From assembly GCF_009711415.1 (NCBI RefSeq), contig NZ_SMLZ01000103.1, positions 1 to 64,000 of the forward strand: a stretch of DNA of 64,000 bases, given 5' to 3'. Made by a program: the position numbers and the translations under genes. This DNA comes from Roseibium denhamense. Its GTDB lineage: Bacteria; Pseudomonadota; Alphaproteobacteria; Rhizobiales; Stappiaceae. Under the pieces are notes generated by a model. That model had not been told where the DNA came from. It made no database searches and was given only the letters and a program-made list of their open reading frames with translations. Positions within the stretch are counted from its first letter, which is position 1. Each line of letters opens with the position of its first letter. Below are positions 37,455 to 46,900 of the stretch, piece by piece.

Positions 37455-37627
37455 ACTGGCAATCCATCCAGGATCCGGTAACTTTATGTGCGCAGCAGGC
37501 AGCTCTGGAATGGCCGCGCCGCTTGCGTCGGCTGCCTGCATGTTCTACCTGACGGTCAAACAGTCTGGTTTTTTGCGGAATGCCCCTACATATGGATCGG
37601 ATTGCCGCCATTGGAGATGAACGACAC

Positions 37628-38248
37628 ATGACCATCCGATACCACAAGGGCGATCTTCCAGATCTGAGCGCTTATGAAAATGCAAAGGCCGTCGCGGTAG
37701 ACTCAGAGACCCTTGGCCTCAATCCGCATCGGGACAGGTTGTGTGTGGTTCAGCTGTCGCCCGGAGACGGATCAGCGGATGTGGTCCAGATCGCGCGGGG
37801 CCAGACGGCAGCGCCCAATCTTCAAACGCTGCTGACAGATGCTTCCAAACCGAAGATTTTTCACTTCGCACGGTTTGATGTTGCTGTGCTGCGGCACTAT
37901 CTCGGGATTAAGGTTGACCCTGTCTGGTGCACCAAAATTGCTTCGAAACTGGTGCGCACCTACACGGACCGTCACGGGCTGAAAGACATTACCCGCGAGC
38001 TCCTGGGCGTTGAATTGTCGAAGCAGCAGCAGAGCTCGGACTGGGCTGCCGACACGCTTTCCGATGCGCAGCTCTCCTATGCGGCATCGGACGTGTTGCA
38101 CCTTCATGCCTTGAAAGAGAGGCTGGAGGCTATGCTTGATCGCGAAGAGCGGGCCGGAATTGCCAAGGCCTGTTTTGAGTTTCTACCGGTTCGCGCCGAA
38201 CTGGATCTTGCGGGCTGGGAAGAGACCGACATATTTGCACATTCATGA
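37628..38248 (+). CDS. RNase D-like 3'-5' exonuclease (no HRDC domain)
   Basis: The 206-residue DEDDy nuclease has DSETLGL (DxE), FHFARFDVAVL (Asp) and YAASDVLHL (YxxxD) in order. The HRDC domains of E. coli RNase D (about 375 residues) are missing, as is common for the short form in Rhizobiales. It probably trims tRNA or other RNA ends. ATG 37628 is chosen because earlier in-frame starts add non-conserved residues. Confidence 0.88.
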   Translation: MTIRYHKGDLPDLSAYENAKAVAVDSETLGLNPHRDRLCVVQLSPGDGSADVVQIARGQTAAPNLQTLLTDASKPKIFHFARFDVAVLRHYLGIKVDPVWCTKIASKLVRTYTDRHGLKDITRELLGVELSKQQQSSDWAADTLSDAQLSYAASDVLHLHALKERLEAMLDREERAGIAKACFEFLPVRAELDLAGWEETDIFAHS

Positions 38249-38305
38249 GGCTGACGGCGATGCGGCCAAGCCCGCGCCAGACCCAAGCCTGATCGGAGAT
38301 CCACG

Positions 38306-38956
38306 TTGAGCATATCGAGTGCGGAACAAGCCGGCATGGCCACGGGCTACGCTGAGACCCGGGCGCAGAAATCGGCCCGGCGTCACAGCCTTCTCGTGAA
38401 AGTGCTCCGCTGGATGCTGCCGGGTCTCGGTTTGTTGATCCTGGCCGGAATGACCGGCCTTGTGGTCCTGTTTAACGTTTTGAGCGGTTTTGGAGCGTCC
38501 AATGTGATCCTGACCAGCGAGGGTCTGGTGATGGATCACCCGGAATTGTCCGGACATGACGGTGACCGGTCTTACAAAGTAACCGCGCGCCGTGCCATAC
38601 AGCGCCTCAGTGACCCGCGTATCATAGATCTCGACACGATCCGCGCCGAAATCGTGCTCAGTGCGGACCAGAGTGCGGACATTATTGCCCTTAAGGGCAC
38701 TTACAACAATGCAGCCGAGCGGCTGCGGCTATTTGACGGTATTCAGCTTGAGTGGAGCGAAGGCTACACCATTGATCTTGCCGAAGTGTCGATTGATCTG
38801 CGCAACGGTGCCCTGTCTACGGATGAACCAATTTCAATCCGTTCGGATCAAGGCCATGTTGTTGCCGGGAAACTCTCCTACGATCAAGACAAAGGCTTGG
38901 TCCGGTTCACGGACGGAATTAAGATGACGCTGAACCCGGCGGCAGAAGGGCAATAG
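38306..38956 (+). CDS. lptC: LPS export protein LptC
   Basis: The 216-residue bitopic protein has a membrane helix at about residues 33-56 (WMLPGLGLLILAGMTGLVVL) and a periplasmic beta-jellyroll that hands LPS from LptB2FG to LptA. It begins with TTG at 38306 behind CGGAG; ATG 38336 is an alternative. lptA starts three bases after the stop, matching the conserved lptCAB order. Confidence 0.88.
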   Translation: MSISSAEQAGMATGYAETRAQKSARRHSLLVKVLRWMLPGLGLLILAGMTGLVVLFNVLSGFGASNVILTSEGLVMDHPELSGHDGDRSYKVTARRAIQRLSDPRIIDLDTIRAEIVLSADQSADIIALKGTYNNAAERLRLFDGIQLEWSEGYTIDLAEVSIDLRNGALSTDEPISIRSDQGHVVAGKLSYDQDKGLVRFTDGIKMTLNPAAEGQ

Positions 38957-38959
38957 ACA

Positions 38960-39520
38960 ATGGCTTCGCATATTTTCAAAAACGTCATGGCTGCGGCTGC
39001 AGTCATGTTCGGCCTCGCGACTGCTGCTCACGGGCAGACATTCTCCGATGCCTTTGCAGGCTTCGGCGCCAATGACGGGGCGCCGATCGAAATCGAGGCC
39101 AGCGAACTGCGCGTGGAAGACCAGAACAGTACCGCGACGTTTGTCGGCGATGTCCTGGTAACCCAGGGCGACACCAGCCTGAAAACGCAGCGGCTGAAAG
39201 TCTTCTACGCCGGATCTGGCACAGATGATGGCGGTCAGGCGGTGCAGCAGAAGATTTCGCGGCTAGAGGCGGCCGGCGGGGTTTACATTTCGTCCAAGGA
39301 TCAGACAGCAACCGGTAATGCCGCCAGTTTTGACATGACCCGTGAAATCATGATCATGACCGGCCAGGAAGTCGTGCTCAGCCAGGGGCCGAACGTCGTT
39401 GTCGGAAACCGGCTTACCGTCAATTTGAAAACGGGCAAGGCCGATCTGCAGGCGGCGCCGTCAAATGGCGGAACCGGCCGTGTCAAAGTGCGCATCCAAC
39501 CCAACAGCGTGCAAAACTGA
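38960..39520 (+). CDS. lptA: LPS transport periplasmic protein LptA
   Basis: A 186-residue secreted protein: signal peptide about 1-25 (AAAVMFGLATAAHG), then an OstA-type beta-jellyroll with IEIEASELRVEDQNSTATF, GDVLVTQGDTSLKTQRLKV and a final NLKTGKADLQAAP. It forms the bridge that carries LPS to LptD/E in the outer membrane. Confidence 0.92.
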   Translation: MASHIFKNVMAAAAVMFGLATAAHGQTFSDAFAGFGANDGAPIEIEASELRVEDQNSTATFVGDVLVTQGDTSLKTQRLKVFYAGSGTDDGGQAVQQKISRLEAAGGVYISSKDQTATGNAASFDMTREIMIMTGQEVVLSQGPNVVVGNRLTVNLKTGKADLQAAPSNGGTGRVKVRIQPNSVQN

Positions 39521-39589
39521 CAATGGCTCCATAGGTCTGACTCGACAGCGCTGCGGTCAGACCTTATGTGAGGCGCTCAAGATCACGGC

Positions 39590-40402
39590 ATGGATGGCAC
39601 ATTTGTGAAGAGCTTTTCTTCTGACCTAGATGGACTCCCGGGCGCGGATCCGGCGCGGGATATGGCCCGGACGGATCTTTCGCGGGCCTTGGTCGTTGAG
39701 GGGATCGGAAAGACCTATGGGCGCCGCCAAGTCGTCAAATATGTAAGCCTTTCAGTCAAACCGGGCGAGGCCGTTGGTCTTCTTGGCCCCAATGGCGCGG
39801 GCAAAACGACAACCTTCTACATGATCACCGGGTTGATCCGTCCCGATCAGGGCCAGATCTCGCTTGAGGGATTTGATATTACCAAAATGCCGATGTACCG
39901 GCGGGCTCGTCTGGGGATCGGATATCTGCCTCAGGAAGCATCGATCTTTCGCGGGTTGACCGTCGAAGAGAACATCCGGGCGGTTTTGGAAGTCATTGAA
40001 CCCAACAGGAAGAAACGGCGGGAGGAACTGGATTCGCTGCTGGCTGAGTTCGGTCTGACGCATCTTCGCAAATCGCCGAGCATCGCCTTGTCCGGGGGTG
40101 AACGCCGCCGTGTAGAGATTGCGCGCGCCCTGGCAAGCCGACCTTCCTTCATGCTGCTGGACGAGCCCTTCGCGGGCATTGACCCGATTGCCGTAGGAGA
40201 CATCCAGCAGCTTGTCCGCCATCTCACTCAGCGCGGCATCGGCGTCTTGATTACGGACCACAATGTGCGCGAGACGCTGGGCCTTATTGATCGCGCCTAT
40301 ATTATTGCGGCCGGTGAGGTGCTGACCGAGGGACTGCCTCAGGACATTGTCACCAATCCGGACGTCCGCAGGCTTTATCTGGGCGAACAATTTACGCTTT
40401 GA
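39590..40402 (+). CDS. lptB: LPS export ABC ATPase LptB
   Basis: The 270-residue ATPase has Walker [29 protein letters not shown], signature [15 protein letters not shown] and Walker [14 protein letters not shown]. About 30 poorly conserved residues precede the conserved [11 protein letters not shown], so the true start may be ATG 39665. It powers LPS extraction with LptF/G, whose genes are not in the window. Confidence 0.95.
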   Translation: MDGTFVKSFSSDLDGLPGADPARDMARTDLSRALVVEGIGKTYGRRQVVKYVSLSVKPGEAVGLLGPNGAGKTTTFYMITGLIRPDQGQISLEGFDITKMPMYRRARLGIGYLPQEASIFRGLTVEENIRAVLEVIEPNRKKRREELDSLLAEFGLTHLRKSPSIALSGGERRRVEIARALASRPSFMLLDEPFAGIDPIAVGDIQQLVRHLTQRGIGVLITDHNVRETLGLIDRAYIIAAGEVLTEGLPQDIVTNPDVRRLYLGEQFTL

Positions 40403-40488
40403 TGACATAGCTCAGGCTACGGTGTAAGCTCACTTGCAATGAACAAGCAAGAAGCAGACCAAAAGACCTAAAAGGCGCCTGGGACTCA

Positions 40489-42018
40489 ATGGCAATTTCG
40501 ACCAAGCTAGAGATGCGGCAAAGCCAGTCGCTGGTTATGACGCCGCAATTGATGCAGGCGATCAAGCTGCTGCAAATGTCGAATCTGGACCTCGTTGCCT
40601 ATGTTGAAGCCGAACTTGAGCGGAATCCGCTGCTCGAAAAGGGTGAGACCGACTCAGCTCCCGATGGCGGAGAAGATACATCCGGACAGGATCAGGGGTC
40701 GGGCGATTCCAACGGCCAGACGGATCCGAATGACTGGATGCAGAGCGATCTCGAAACGGGGTCAGAAGCCATTGCCTCACGGATGGATACCGATCTGAGC
40801 AATGTGTTTCCGGATGAACCGGGTGTCCCGGCATCACCGGACCCGGCTTTGCTGAAGGCGGGGGACAGCTACAAGAACGCGACATCGGGTGCAGCCTCCG
40901 AGGACTATAATCTGGAGGCGTTTGTCGCCGAAGAAACCTCCCTTGGCGCCTCGCTGGAAGAGCAGATGCATCTTGCCTTGTCGGACGAAGCCGACAAGCT
41001 CATTGCCGGTCATCTAATCAACTCGCTCGATGAAAACGGCTACCTGTTCACCGACCTTCAGGAAGCCGCCGATATGCTCGGGGTTGATCTGGAAAGGGTC
41101 GAAAGCGTCTTGTCCGTGGTGCAGACTTTTGAGCCCGCAGGTGTTTTTGCGCGCAATCTTGCAGAGTGCCTCAAGCTTCAGCTGGTGGACAAAAACCGTT
41201 TTGATCCGGCCATGGAAGCGCTGATCGAAAACATCGAACTGCTTGCCAAACGGGACTTGCAGGCCCTTCGAAAGATATGCGGGGTCGATGACGAGGATCT
41301 GATGGACATGGTGGCCGAGATTCGGGCGCTGGATCCGAAACCCGGCAGCGTGTTCGGGGCCTCGCTCGTGCAACCCGTTGTTCCGGATGTGTTTGTGCGT
41401 CCGGCAAATGACGGCACCTGGGCGGTCGAACTGAACTCCGACAACCTGCCCAAAGTCCTTGTCAACCAGACCTATTATGCCCGGGTGATCAAGACGGCCC
41501 GCAATGCAACCGAAAAGGAATACCTGATCGATTCGCTGCAAACGGCAAACTGGCTGGCGAAAAGCCTTGATCAGCGGGCCCGCACGATTCTGAAGGTATC
41601 TTCGGAGATCGTCCGGCAGCAGGATGGCTTTCTGACCTACGGCATATCGCATCTGCGTCCGCTCAATCTGAAAACGGTGGCTGACGCAATCAGCATGCAT
41701 GAATCAACCGTCAGCCGCGTGACGTCGAACAAATTCATGGCGACACCGCGTGGAATTTATGAACTGAAGTATTTCTTTTCCTCAGCCATATCCGCCACCG
41801 TTGGTGGTGATGCGCACTCGGCAGAATCGGTCCGCCACCGGATCAAGCAGATGATTGATGCCGAGGATCCGAAGGCAATTCTGTCCGACGATACCATTGT
41901 CAAGATTCTGAAGGATGACGGCGTCGATATCGCCCGGCGCACCGTCGCAAAATATCGTGAAGCCATGAAAATCGGGTCGTCCGTCCAACGGCGGCGGGAA
42001 AAAAATTCACGTGTTTAG
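40489..42018 (+). CDS. rpoN: RNA polymerase sigma-54 factor
   Basis: The 509-residue protein has region I (MRQSQSLVMTPQLMQAIKLL, residues 9-28), an acidic region II (about 50-130), the core-binding region III and the C-terminal RpoN box ARRTVAKYREAMKIG (about 484-498). It directs transcription of nitrogen and other enhancer-dependent genes. The lptB-rpoN-hpf-ptsN order is conserved. Confidence 0.97.
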   Translation: MAISTKLEMRQSQSLVMTPQLMQAIKLLQMSNLDLVAYVEAELERNPLLEKGETDSAPDGGEDTSGQDQGSGDSNGQTDPNDWMQSDLETGSEAIASRMDTDLSNVFPDEPGVPASPDPALLKAGDSYKNATSGAASEDYNLEAFVAEETSLGASLEEQMHLALSDEADKLIAGHLINSLDENGYLFTDLQEAADMLGVDLERVESVLSVVQTFEPAGVFARNLAECLKLQLVDKNRFDPAMEALIENIELLAKRDLQALRKICGVDDEDLMDMVAEIRALDPKPGSVFGASLVQPVVPDVFVRPANDGTWAVELNSDNLPKVLVNQTYYARVIKTARNATEKEYLIDSLQTANWLAKSLDQRARTILKVSSEIVRQQDGFLTYGISHLRPLNLKTVADAISMHESTVSRVTSNKFMATPRGIYELKYFFSSAISATVGGDAHSAESVRHRIKQMIDAEDPKAILSDDTIVKILKDDGVDIARRTVAKYREAMKIGSSVQRRREKNSRV

Positions 42019-42145
42019 CCGAATTCCGGCCTGTTCCGGATGATTAATCCTTCAGTCTTCCGTAAGTGGAGAAAAATTTCTGCTGAAGCAATTCCGGTAA
42101 ATATTGGGGGGATCCAGTAACCGGATGAGGCAGTTTTATAAACAT

Positions 42146-42174
42146 TTGACTCTCCCGGCAAGCACCAGTATAGC
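42146..42174 (+). promoter_or_regulatory. Candidate sigma-70 promoter of hpf-ptsN
   Basis: TTGACT (42146-42151) and TATAGC (42169-42174) are 17 bases apart in the rpoN-hpf spacer. It would allow hibernation factor expression independently of rpoN. Confidence 0.55.
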
Positions 42175-42307
42175 ACCGCCCTCGTGATGAAAGAGGGGAT
42201 GGCGCTTCGGCGCTGACTGGTCCATTCTGTGATCTTGGGGCGTATCGCGTCCCAACGTCGATGGTAACATCGATGATTATCGGTCAATAGAAGAAGAAGA
42301 GGTCCCC

Positions 42308-42895
42308 ATGGCTTTGCGGATTTCGGGTAAAAATGTTGATGTTGGCGAGGCTTTGCGCACGCACATCACCGACCGAATCGAAGACGCTGTATCGAAGTAT
42401 TTCGCCGGCGGTTTCACAGGCCACGTTACGCTAAGCAGGGAGGGTACAGGCTTTAAGTCTGAATGCAGTCTGCATCTCGACACCGGTGTTGTGCTCCAGG
42501 TGTCGGCACAGGATCAGGATCCGCGCAACAGTTTCGATCTCGCATCGGACAAGATTGAAAAACGGTTGCGACGGTACAAGCGTAAACTGAAGGACCATCA
42601 CAGCCACAACGGCTCCGGCCGCGAGGCGATCGAGGCGGCGTCGTACGTGCTGGCCTCACCGGATGAGGAAGAGGAAGTCCCCGTCGACTTCAATCCTCTG
42701 GTGATTGCCGAAACCTCGGCAAAGGTAAAGACAATGACTGTCGGCATGGCCGTTATGGAACTGGACCTAACCGAAGCACCGGTTGTCCTGTTCAAAAATG
42801 CGGCAAACGGTGGTGTCAACGTTGTCTATCGCCGCTCAGATGGCAATATAGGCTGGATAGACCCAGCATTGGTAGCAAACCAGGCTGCCGAATAG
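42308..42895 (+). CDS. hpf: Ribosome hibernation promoting factor, long form
   Basis: The 195-residue protein has an N-terminal HPF/YfiA domain (about 1-110: MALRISGKNVDVGEALRTHI, SDKIEKRLRRYKRKLKDHH) and the C-terminal dimerisation domain of the long form (about 140-190: MTVGMAVMELDLTEAPVVLF, NVVYRRSDGNIGWIDP). Long HPF makes 100S ribosome dimers on its own. AGAGG precedes the ATG. It is followed by ptsN. Confidence 0.94.
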   Translation: MALRISGKNVDVGEALRTHITDRIEDAVSKYFAGGFTGHVTLSREGTGFKSECSLHLDTGVVLQVSAQDQDPRNSFDLASDKIEKRLRRYKRKLKDHHSHNGSGREAIEAASYVLASPDEEEEVPVDFNPLVIAETSAKVKTMTVGMAVMELDLTEAPVVLFKNAANGGVNVVYRRSDGNIGWIDPALVANQAAE

Positions 42896-42956
42896 TGATA
42901 CAGATGGTGCCGGCTTCCCCTTGGAAGCCGGACGCCGGAAATATGTAGGCAAAAGA

Positions 42957-43424
42957 ATGGATCTTAGTGATCTTCTGGGTAAAGATGCGGTCATTGCTTG
43001 CCTGAAGGCAAAGAGCAAGAAGCAGGCGATTCAGGAACTTTCTGGAAAAGCTGCTGAACTGACCGGTCTCTCCGAACGGGAAATTTTCGACACGCTGCTC
43101 CAGCGTGAGCGTCTTGGGTCAACTGGGGTCGGTCATGGGATCGCGATCCCGCATGGAAAGCTGACCCGGCTCGACAAGTTGGTCGGAGTGTTCGCTAAGC
43201 TGGACAAGCCGGTGGACTTTGATTCCCTGGATGATCAACCGGTCGATGTGGTGTTTCTGCTGCTCGCGCCGGAAGGCGCAGGTGCGGATCATCTTAAGGC
43301 TTTGGCGAGAATTGCCCGCCAATTGCGTGATAACACCGTCATCAATGGCCTGCGCAGTGCAGGAGATGCCGAAGCGATTTACGAGCTTTTGACGCATCCG
43401 CTGGCGTCGTCCAACGCCGCTTGA
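42957..43424 (+). CDS. ptsN: PTS IIA-like nitrogen regulatory protein
   Basis: The 155-residue EIIA-Ntr domain has the phosphorylated histidine in GVGHGIAIPHGK (about residue 66), preceded by LLQRERLGSTG. It belongs to the regulatory PTS (EI-Ntr, NPr) that senses nitrogen and carbon state. The ATG at 42957 gives the family N-terminus MDLSDLL. A bidirectional terminator follows. Confidence 0.95.
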   Translation: MDLSDLLGKDAVIACLKAKSKKQAIQELSGKAAELTGLSEREIFDTLLQRERLGSTGVGHGIAIPHGKLTRLDKLVGVFAKLDKPVDFDSLDDQPVDVVFLLLAPEGAGADHLKALARIARQLRDNTVINGLRSAGDAEAIYELLTHPLASSNAA

Positions 43425-43445
43425 CCGCCTGCATATACCAACAAT

Positions 43446-43487
43446 CAAAAAACCGGTCCTGAAGTCATTCAGGACCGGTTTCTTGTT
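43446..43487. terminator. Bidirectional terminator between ptsN and opgH
   Basis: A 14-bp perfect stem (AAACCGGTCCTGAA / TTCAGGACCGGTTT) with a GTCA loop has an A-run before and T-rich bases after, serving both convergent genes. Confidence 0.8.
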
Positions 43488-43519
43488 TAAGCTAAATCAC
43501 GCAAGCTTCAGAGGCAGTG

Positions 43520-45349
43520 TCAGGCGGCTTTTGCCGGTTCGGGTTCTCCCTGTGCCGGATCGGCTGGCGCGGGTTGCGCCACAGCCCGGCTGCGTGCCAA
43601 GGCCGGTAGCGCGAGCTCTGACAGCTCAAGCGGCGGGTTTGTTTCTTCGGGAATGCGCCAAAGGCTCGACTTTGCCGCCAAAAGTCCCAGCACCTGTGTG
43701 GAGGTGCTGATTGCAATCAAGACAGCGAGAAGAGGCCCAATGGCGATCGGGACGATTGGCCAGGTCAGCGACAGCGGCTGCGTTGTAAGCCAGGCCAAGG
43801 CGAGCAGGCCGAACACCGTTTGAGGCCACAGTTTGCGGATGCTGAGGCCAACTGGAAGGCGGGTGACACCGCGGGCCTGGGCGCCCCAGCCGATGGTTTT
43901 TCCAAACACCAGCCCGCCCATGAAAATCGTATGCGCCACCGCCATGATGGGAGCAAGCATTGCTGCAAAAACGATTTCAGCGGCTACGCTCGCGACAATC
44001 CGGATGGGCCCGCCAAACGCCCGCCGGAGATCGCGGCGGACGATAATATCCGCGACAGTGGCAAGCTTCGGTGCAAACACCATGGTCAGCACCGTGAAAA
44101 ACAGTACGGCGCCGGTGTCCGCGCGGTAAGGAGATATATCGCTTGTCATTCCCAGAAGGGCTGCGGAGACCATAAAGCCGATCCAGGCAGGAGAGCCGAG
44201 GAACATCAGCATGGCCAGCACGAGTTGTGCGCGGCTCACCGGCAGCAATCCCTTCATACGAAGCAGGTGCTTGTACTGCAGGTTGCCCTGGCACCAGCGC
44301 AGGTCCCGCCGGATGAACTCAAGAAGATGCGGCGGGTTGACCTCGTAACTTCCAGTTTCCTGAGGCATTACGCGCACTTCATACCCGGCGCGCCGCATCA
44401 GTACGGCTTCAACCTGGTCATGCGACAGGATTGGACCGGAGAGCGGGCCTTTGCCGGGCAGGAGCGGCAACCGGCACTGCTCCATGAAGGGCTTTAACCG
44501 GATAAGCGCATTGTGACCCCAATACGGTCCGCAATCACCTTGCCACCAGGCACTGCCGATTGTGTAGGAGCGCATGCCAAGGCGCATGCCAAACTGAAAT
44601 ATGCGGGCGAAGGCGCTTTCGGCCGGCAATCCAACAACAAGGCTCTGAAGAATACCGACTTGAGGATTGGCTTCCATATGCCGGACAAGCTCAAGGATGG
44701 CATCGGCAGACATATAGCTGTCGGCATCAAGCGTCAGGGCGTAATCGTGTTGTGATCCCCAGCGGTCGCAGAAGTCTTCGATGTTTCCGGCTTTGAAGCC
44801 GGTGTTGTCGTCCCGGTGGCGGTACACCACGGTCAATTGTCCGCTGTACCGGTCGCGGAGCCGGTTGGCCATATCACGCTCTTCACGGGCGATTGCGTCC
44901 TGCGAACTGTCGCTGAGCACATATAGGCTGAAATGGTTTTGGAAGCCGGACCGGACCAGGTTGGCCGCCATGGCGTTCAACTTGATTTCGAGTTCACCGA
45001 CATCCTCGTCGCGAACACAGGACAACAACGCGGTCGAGCTGGTGACGGGCGCTTTGGGGTCTGCCTTTGTGATCGGACAGGCCGCTGCGGCCGGGTCTGA
45101 TGCGAGGCGCATGACCAGGAGCCCGATGACCGCATTCCAGAAGCCGATAATCGTCCATGGCAGGGTCACCATGAAACATCCGAGTACCATCAGATCAAGG
45201 ACCGAATAGCCGCCCGGAGAGAGTGTGAAGGCCATAAGCCCGGCAAGAGCAAGAAAACTTGTGGCCACGAGAGCGGCGAAAATCATGCGCCTGGCCGTGA
45301 TGGGGGATGTTCGAGACCCCGAGACTTGCGCGTCAGTGGCTTGAAACAT
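43520..45349 (-). CDS. opgH: Glucans biosynthesis glucosyltransferase OpgH/MdoH
   Basis: The protein of about 609 residues is a GT2 membrane enzyme that makes the beta-1,2-glucan backbone of osmoregulated periplasmic glucans. It has N-terminal membrane helices (about 20-90), a cytosolic domain with CVRDEDVGELE, LSDSSQDAIA, LTLDADSYM (DxD-like), and GPYWGHNALIR and RRDLRWCQGNLQ. Several C-terminal helices follow. ATG 45349 follows GGAAG; an upstream TTG at 45364 is possible. The usual partner opgG is not adjacent. Confidence 0.92.
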   Translation of the reverse strand: MFQATDAQVSGSRTSPITARRMIFAALVATSFLALAGLMAFTLSPGGYSVLDLMVLGCFMVTLPWTIIGFWNAVIGLLVMRLASDPAAAACPITKADPKAPVTSSTALLSCVRDEDVGELEIKLNAMAANLVRSGFQNHFSLYVLSDSSQDAIAREERDMANRLRDRYSGQLTVVYRHRDDNTGFKAGNIEDFCDRWGSQHDYALTLDADSYMSADAILELVRHMEANPQVGILQSLVVGLPAESAFARIFQFGMRLGMRSYTIGSAWWQGDCGPYWGHNALIRLKPFMEQCRLPLLPGKGPLSGPILSHDQVEAVLMRRAGYEVRVMPQETGSYEVNPPHLLEFIRRDLRWCQGNLQYKHLLRMKGLLPVSRAQLVLAMLMFLGSPAWIGFMVSAALLGMTSDISPYRADTGAVLFFTVLTMVFAPKLATVADIIVRRDLRRAFGGPIRIVASVAAEIVFAAMLAPIMAVAHTIFMGGLVFGKTIGWGAQARGVTRLPVGLSIRKLWPQTVFGLLALAWLTTQPLSLTWPIVPIAIGPLLAVLIAISTSTQVLGLLAAKSSLWRIPEETNPPLELSELALPALARSRAVAQPAPADPAQGEPEPAKAA

Positions 45350-45450
45350 TTTTGTGACTTCCAATCTGGCTGATCATCGCAATAGTGCGCATGTCAAAAT
45401 GTCCAATTGTTGACCGATGCTGTCGGCATCGAGCGAAAGATAAGATTCTG

Positions 45451-46461
45451 ATGGAGATCTGGCCGGTGACCCACGGCACACGGGAAATGCAAGCGCTTTG
45501 GTACACTGGTCCGCAATGCTGTGAGATGCGGATGGCGACGATGGCTGGACATGAAACAGGTGAGGTCTTGGTCGACACCCTGTACACCTGTGTCAGCCGT
45601 GGCACGGAAGGCCTCGTCTATCGTGGTGAGGTGCCCGAAACCGAATGGGAGCGCATGAGGGCGCCGTTTCAGGAAGGGGCTTTCCCCTTTCCGGTCAAAT
45701 ATGGATACGCCAATGTCGGTGTGGTCAGCGATGGGGCGCCCGACCTTTTGGCAAAAACCGTCTTTTCGCTCTTTCCTCACCAAAATGTCTTTTCCCTCGC
45801 AATGCAACATTTGGTGCCCGTGCCGGATCAAGTCTCTGCAAAACGGGCAGTTTTAGCGGCCAATATGGAAACGGCAATTAACGCTTTATGGGACGGAAAA
45901 CCATCACCTGGGGATCACATCTGCGTGGTTGGCGGTGGGGTTGTCGGCCTGCTAACTGCATACGTGGCCGCGCGTATTGCCGGATCAGCGGTTACGGTCG
46001 TGGACACAAACTCCGCACGGCGCTCCATCGCGGAAAAGCTGGGCGCGCGTTTTGCACTCCCGGAAGAAGCGCCAATTAATCAGGACCTTGTCTTCCACAC
46101 TTCAGCCTCGTCAGCCGGGTTGGAGACCGCCTTGAAGGCGGCCGGGAATGATGCCAGCGTCATCGAGATGAGCTGGTATGGGGCGGGCGGCGTTCTCGCG
46201 CCGCTGGGGGGCGATTTCCATTGCCGCCGTTTGAGGCTCGTTTCCAGTCAGGTCGGAACAATTCCGGCTGAACGGCAGGCCCGCTGGACATTCCGCCGCC
46301 GCCTTGAACTCGCGCTCAACCTGTTGGCGGATCCGGTGCTGGACAGTCTCATCACGCACGAGATCCGTTTCCTGGATCTCCCGGAGCACCTTCCCACCAT
46401 ACTGAACAAAAACGCAGATGTGCTGGCCGCCGTCGTGGTTTATGACCAGCCCACGCAATAA
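45451..46461 (+). CDS. Zinc-type alcohol dehydrogenase-like protein (first gene of PTPS operon)
   Basis: A medium-chain dehydrogenase-like protein of about 336 residues with an N-terminal GroES-like half and a Rossmann half (CVVGGGVVGLLTAYVAA, about residue 155, then VVDTNSARR). The catalytic-zinc signature GHE plus cysteine of ordinary alcohol dehydrogenases is not seen at its usual place, where CVSRGTEGLVYRGEVP stands. The closest picture is the BchC-like branch. It leads a run of four tightly spaced plus-strand genes and is divergent from opgH. The substrate is unknown; oxidation or reduction of a pterin side chain or sugar is only inferred. Confidence 0.7.
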   Translation: MEIWPVTHGTREMQALWYTGPQCCEMRMATMAGHETGEVLVDTLYTCVSRGTEGLVYRGEVPETEWERMRAPFQEGAFPFPVKYGYANVGVVSDGAPDLLAKTVFSLFPHQNVFSLAMQHLVPVPDQVSAKRAVLAANMETAINALWDGKPSPGDHICVVGGGVVGLLTAYVAARIAGSAVTVVDTNSARRSIAEKLGARFALPEEAPINQDLVFHTSASSAGLETALKAAGNDASVIEMSWYGAGGVLAPLGGDFHCRRLRLVSSQVGTIPAERQARWTFRRRLELALNLLADPVLDSLITHEIRFLDLPEHLPTILNKNADVLAAVVVYDQPTQ

Positions 46462-46497
46462 GTCCTTCCCTCCCATCCCCAATTTCAGGAACCCGTT

Positions 46498-46896
46498 ATG
46501 TTTGCAGTTGAAGTCCGTGACCATGTCATGATCGCCCATTCCTTCAAGGGAGACCTCTTTGGCCCAGCTCAGGCCCTTCACGGGGCGACCTTCGTGATCG
46601 ATGCAGCCTTTCTCGCCGAGACCCTTGATGAAAACGGTGTTGTTATTGATATCGGGCGGGCGCATGAGGCACTGAAAGAGGTTCTTGGTCCGCTCAATTA
46701 CAAGAATTTGGATGAGGTGCCGGAGTTCAAAGGCGTCAATACGACAACCGAATTCCTGACCAAGCATGTGCATGATCACCTGTCTCAGGCCGCGCGCGAT
46801 GACCGGCTGGGCCGTCCGGGTGGTGAATTACATGCGATCCGGGTCACCATTTCCGAATCCCATGTCGCCCGTGCCTGGTATGAGGCAAAGATCTGA
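46498..46896 (+). CDS. PTPS/QueD-fold protein lacking the catalytic residues
   Basis: The 132-residue protein has the length and outline of 6-pyruvoyl-tetrahydropterin synthase/QueD: IAHSF for the first zinc histidine, ALHGATF for the usual C-x3-HGH, VIDIGRAHEALKEVL, and a final ISESHVARAWYEA. Compared with QueD, the catalytic cysteine before HGH is missing, the third zinc histidine of HGH is alanine, and the catalytic LDHH is LNYK. It is therefore unlikely to do the QueD or PTPS reaction. The binding fold and pterin glutamate region may persist. It lies between the dehydrogenase and a glycosyltransferase. Confidence 0.75.
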   Translation: MFAVEVRDHVMIAHSFKGDLFGPAQALHGATFVIDAAFLAETLDENGVVIDIGRAHEALKEVLGPLNYKNLDEVPEFKGVNTTTEFLTKHVHDHLSQAARDDRLGRPGGELHAIRVTISESHVARAWYEAKI

Positions 46897-46900
46897 TTTG

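Noticed and set aside
37495-37539. Nine-base inverted repeat GCAGGCAGC/GCTGCCTGC after cueR
   Set aside because: The loop is 27 bases and there is no T-run, so it is not called a terminator. It may be chance.
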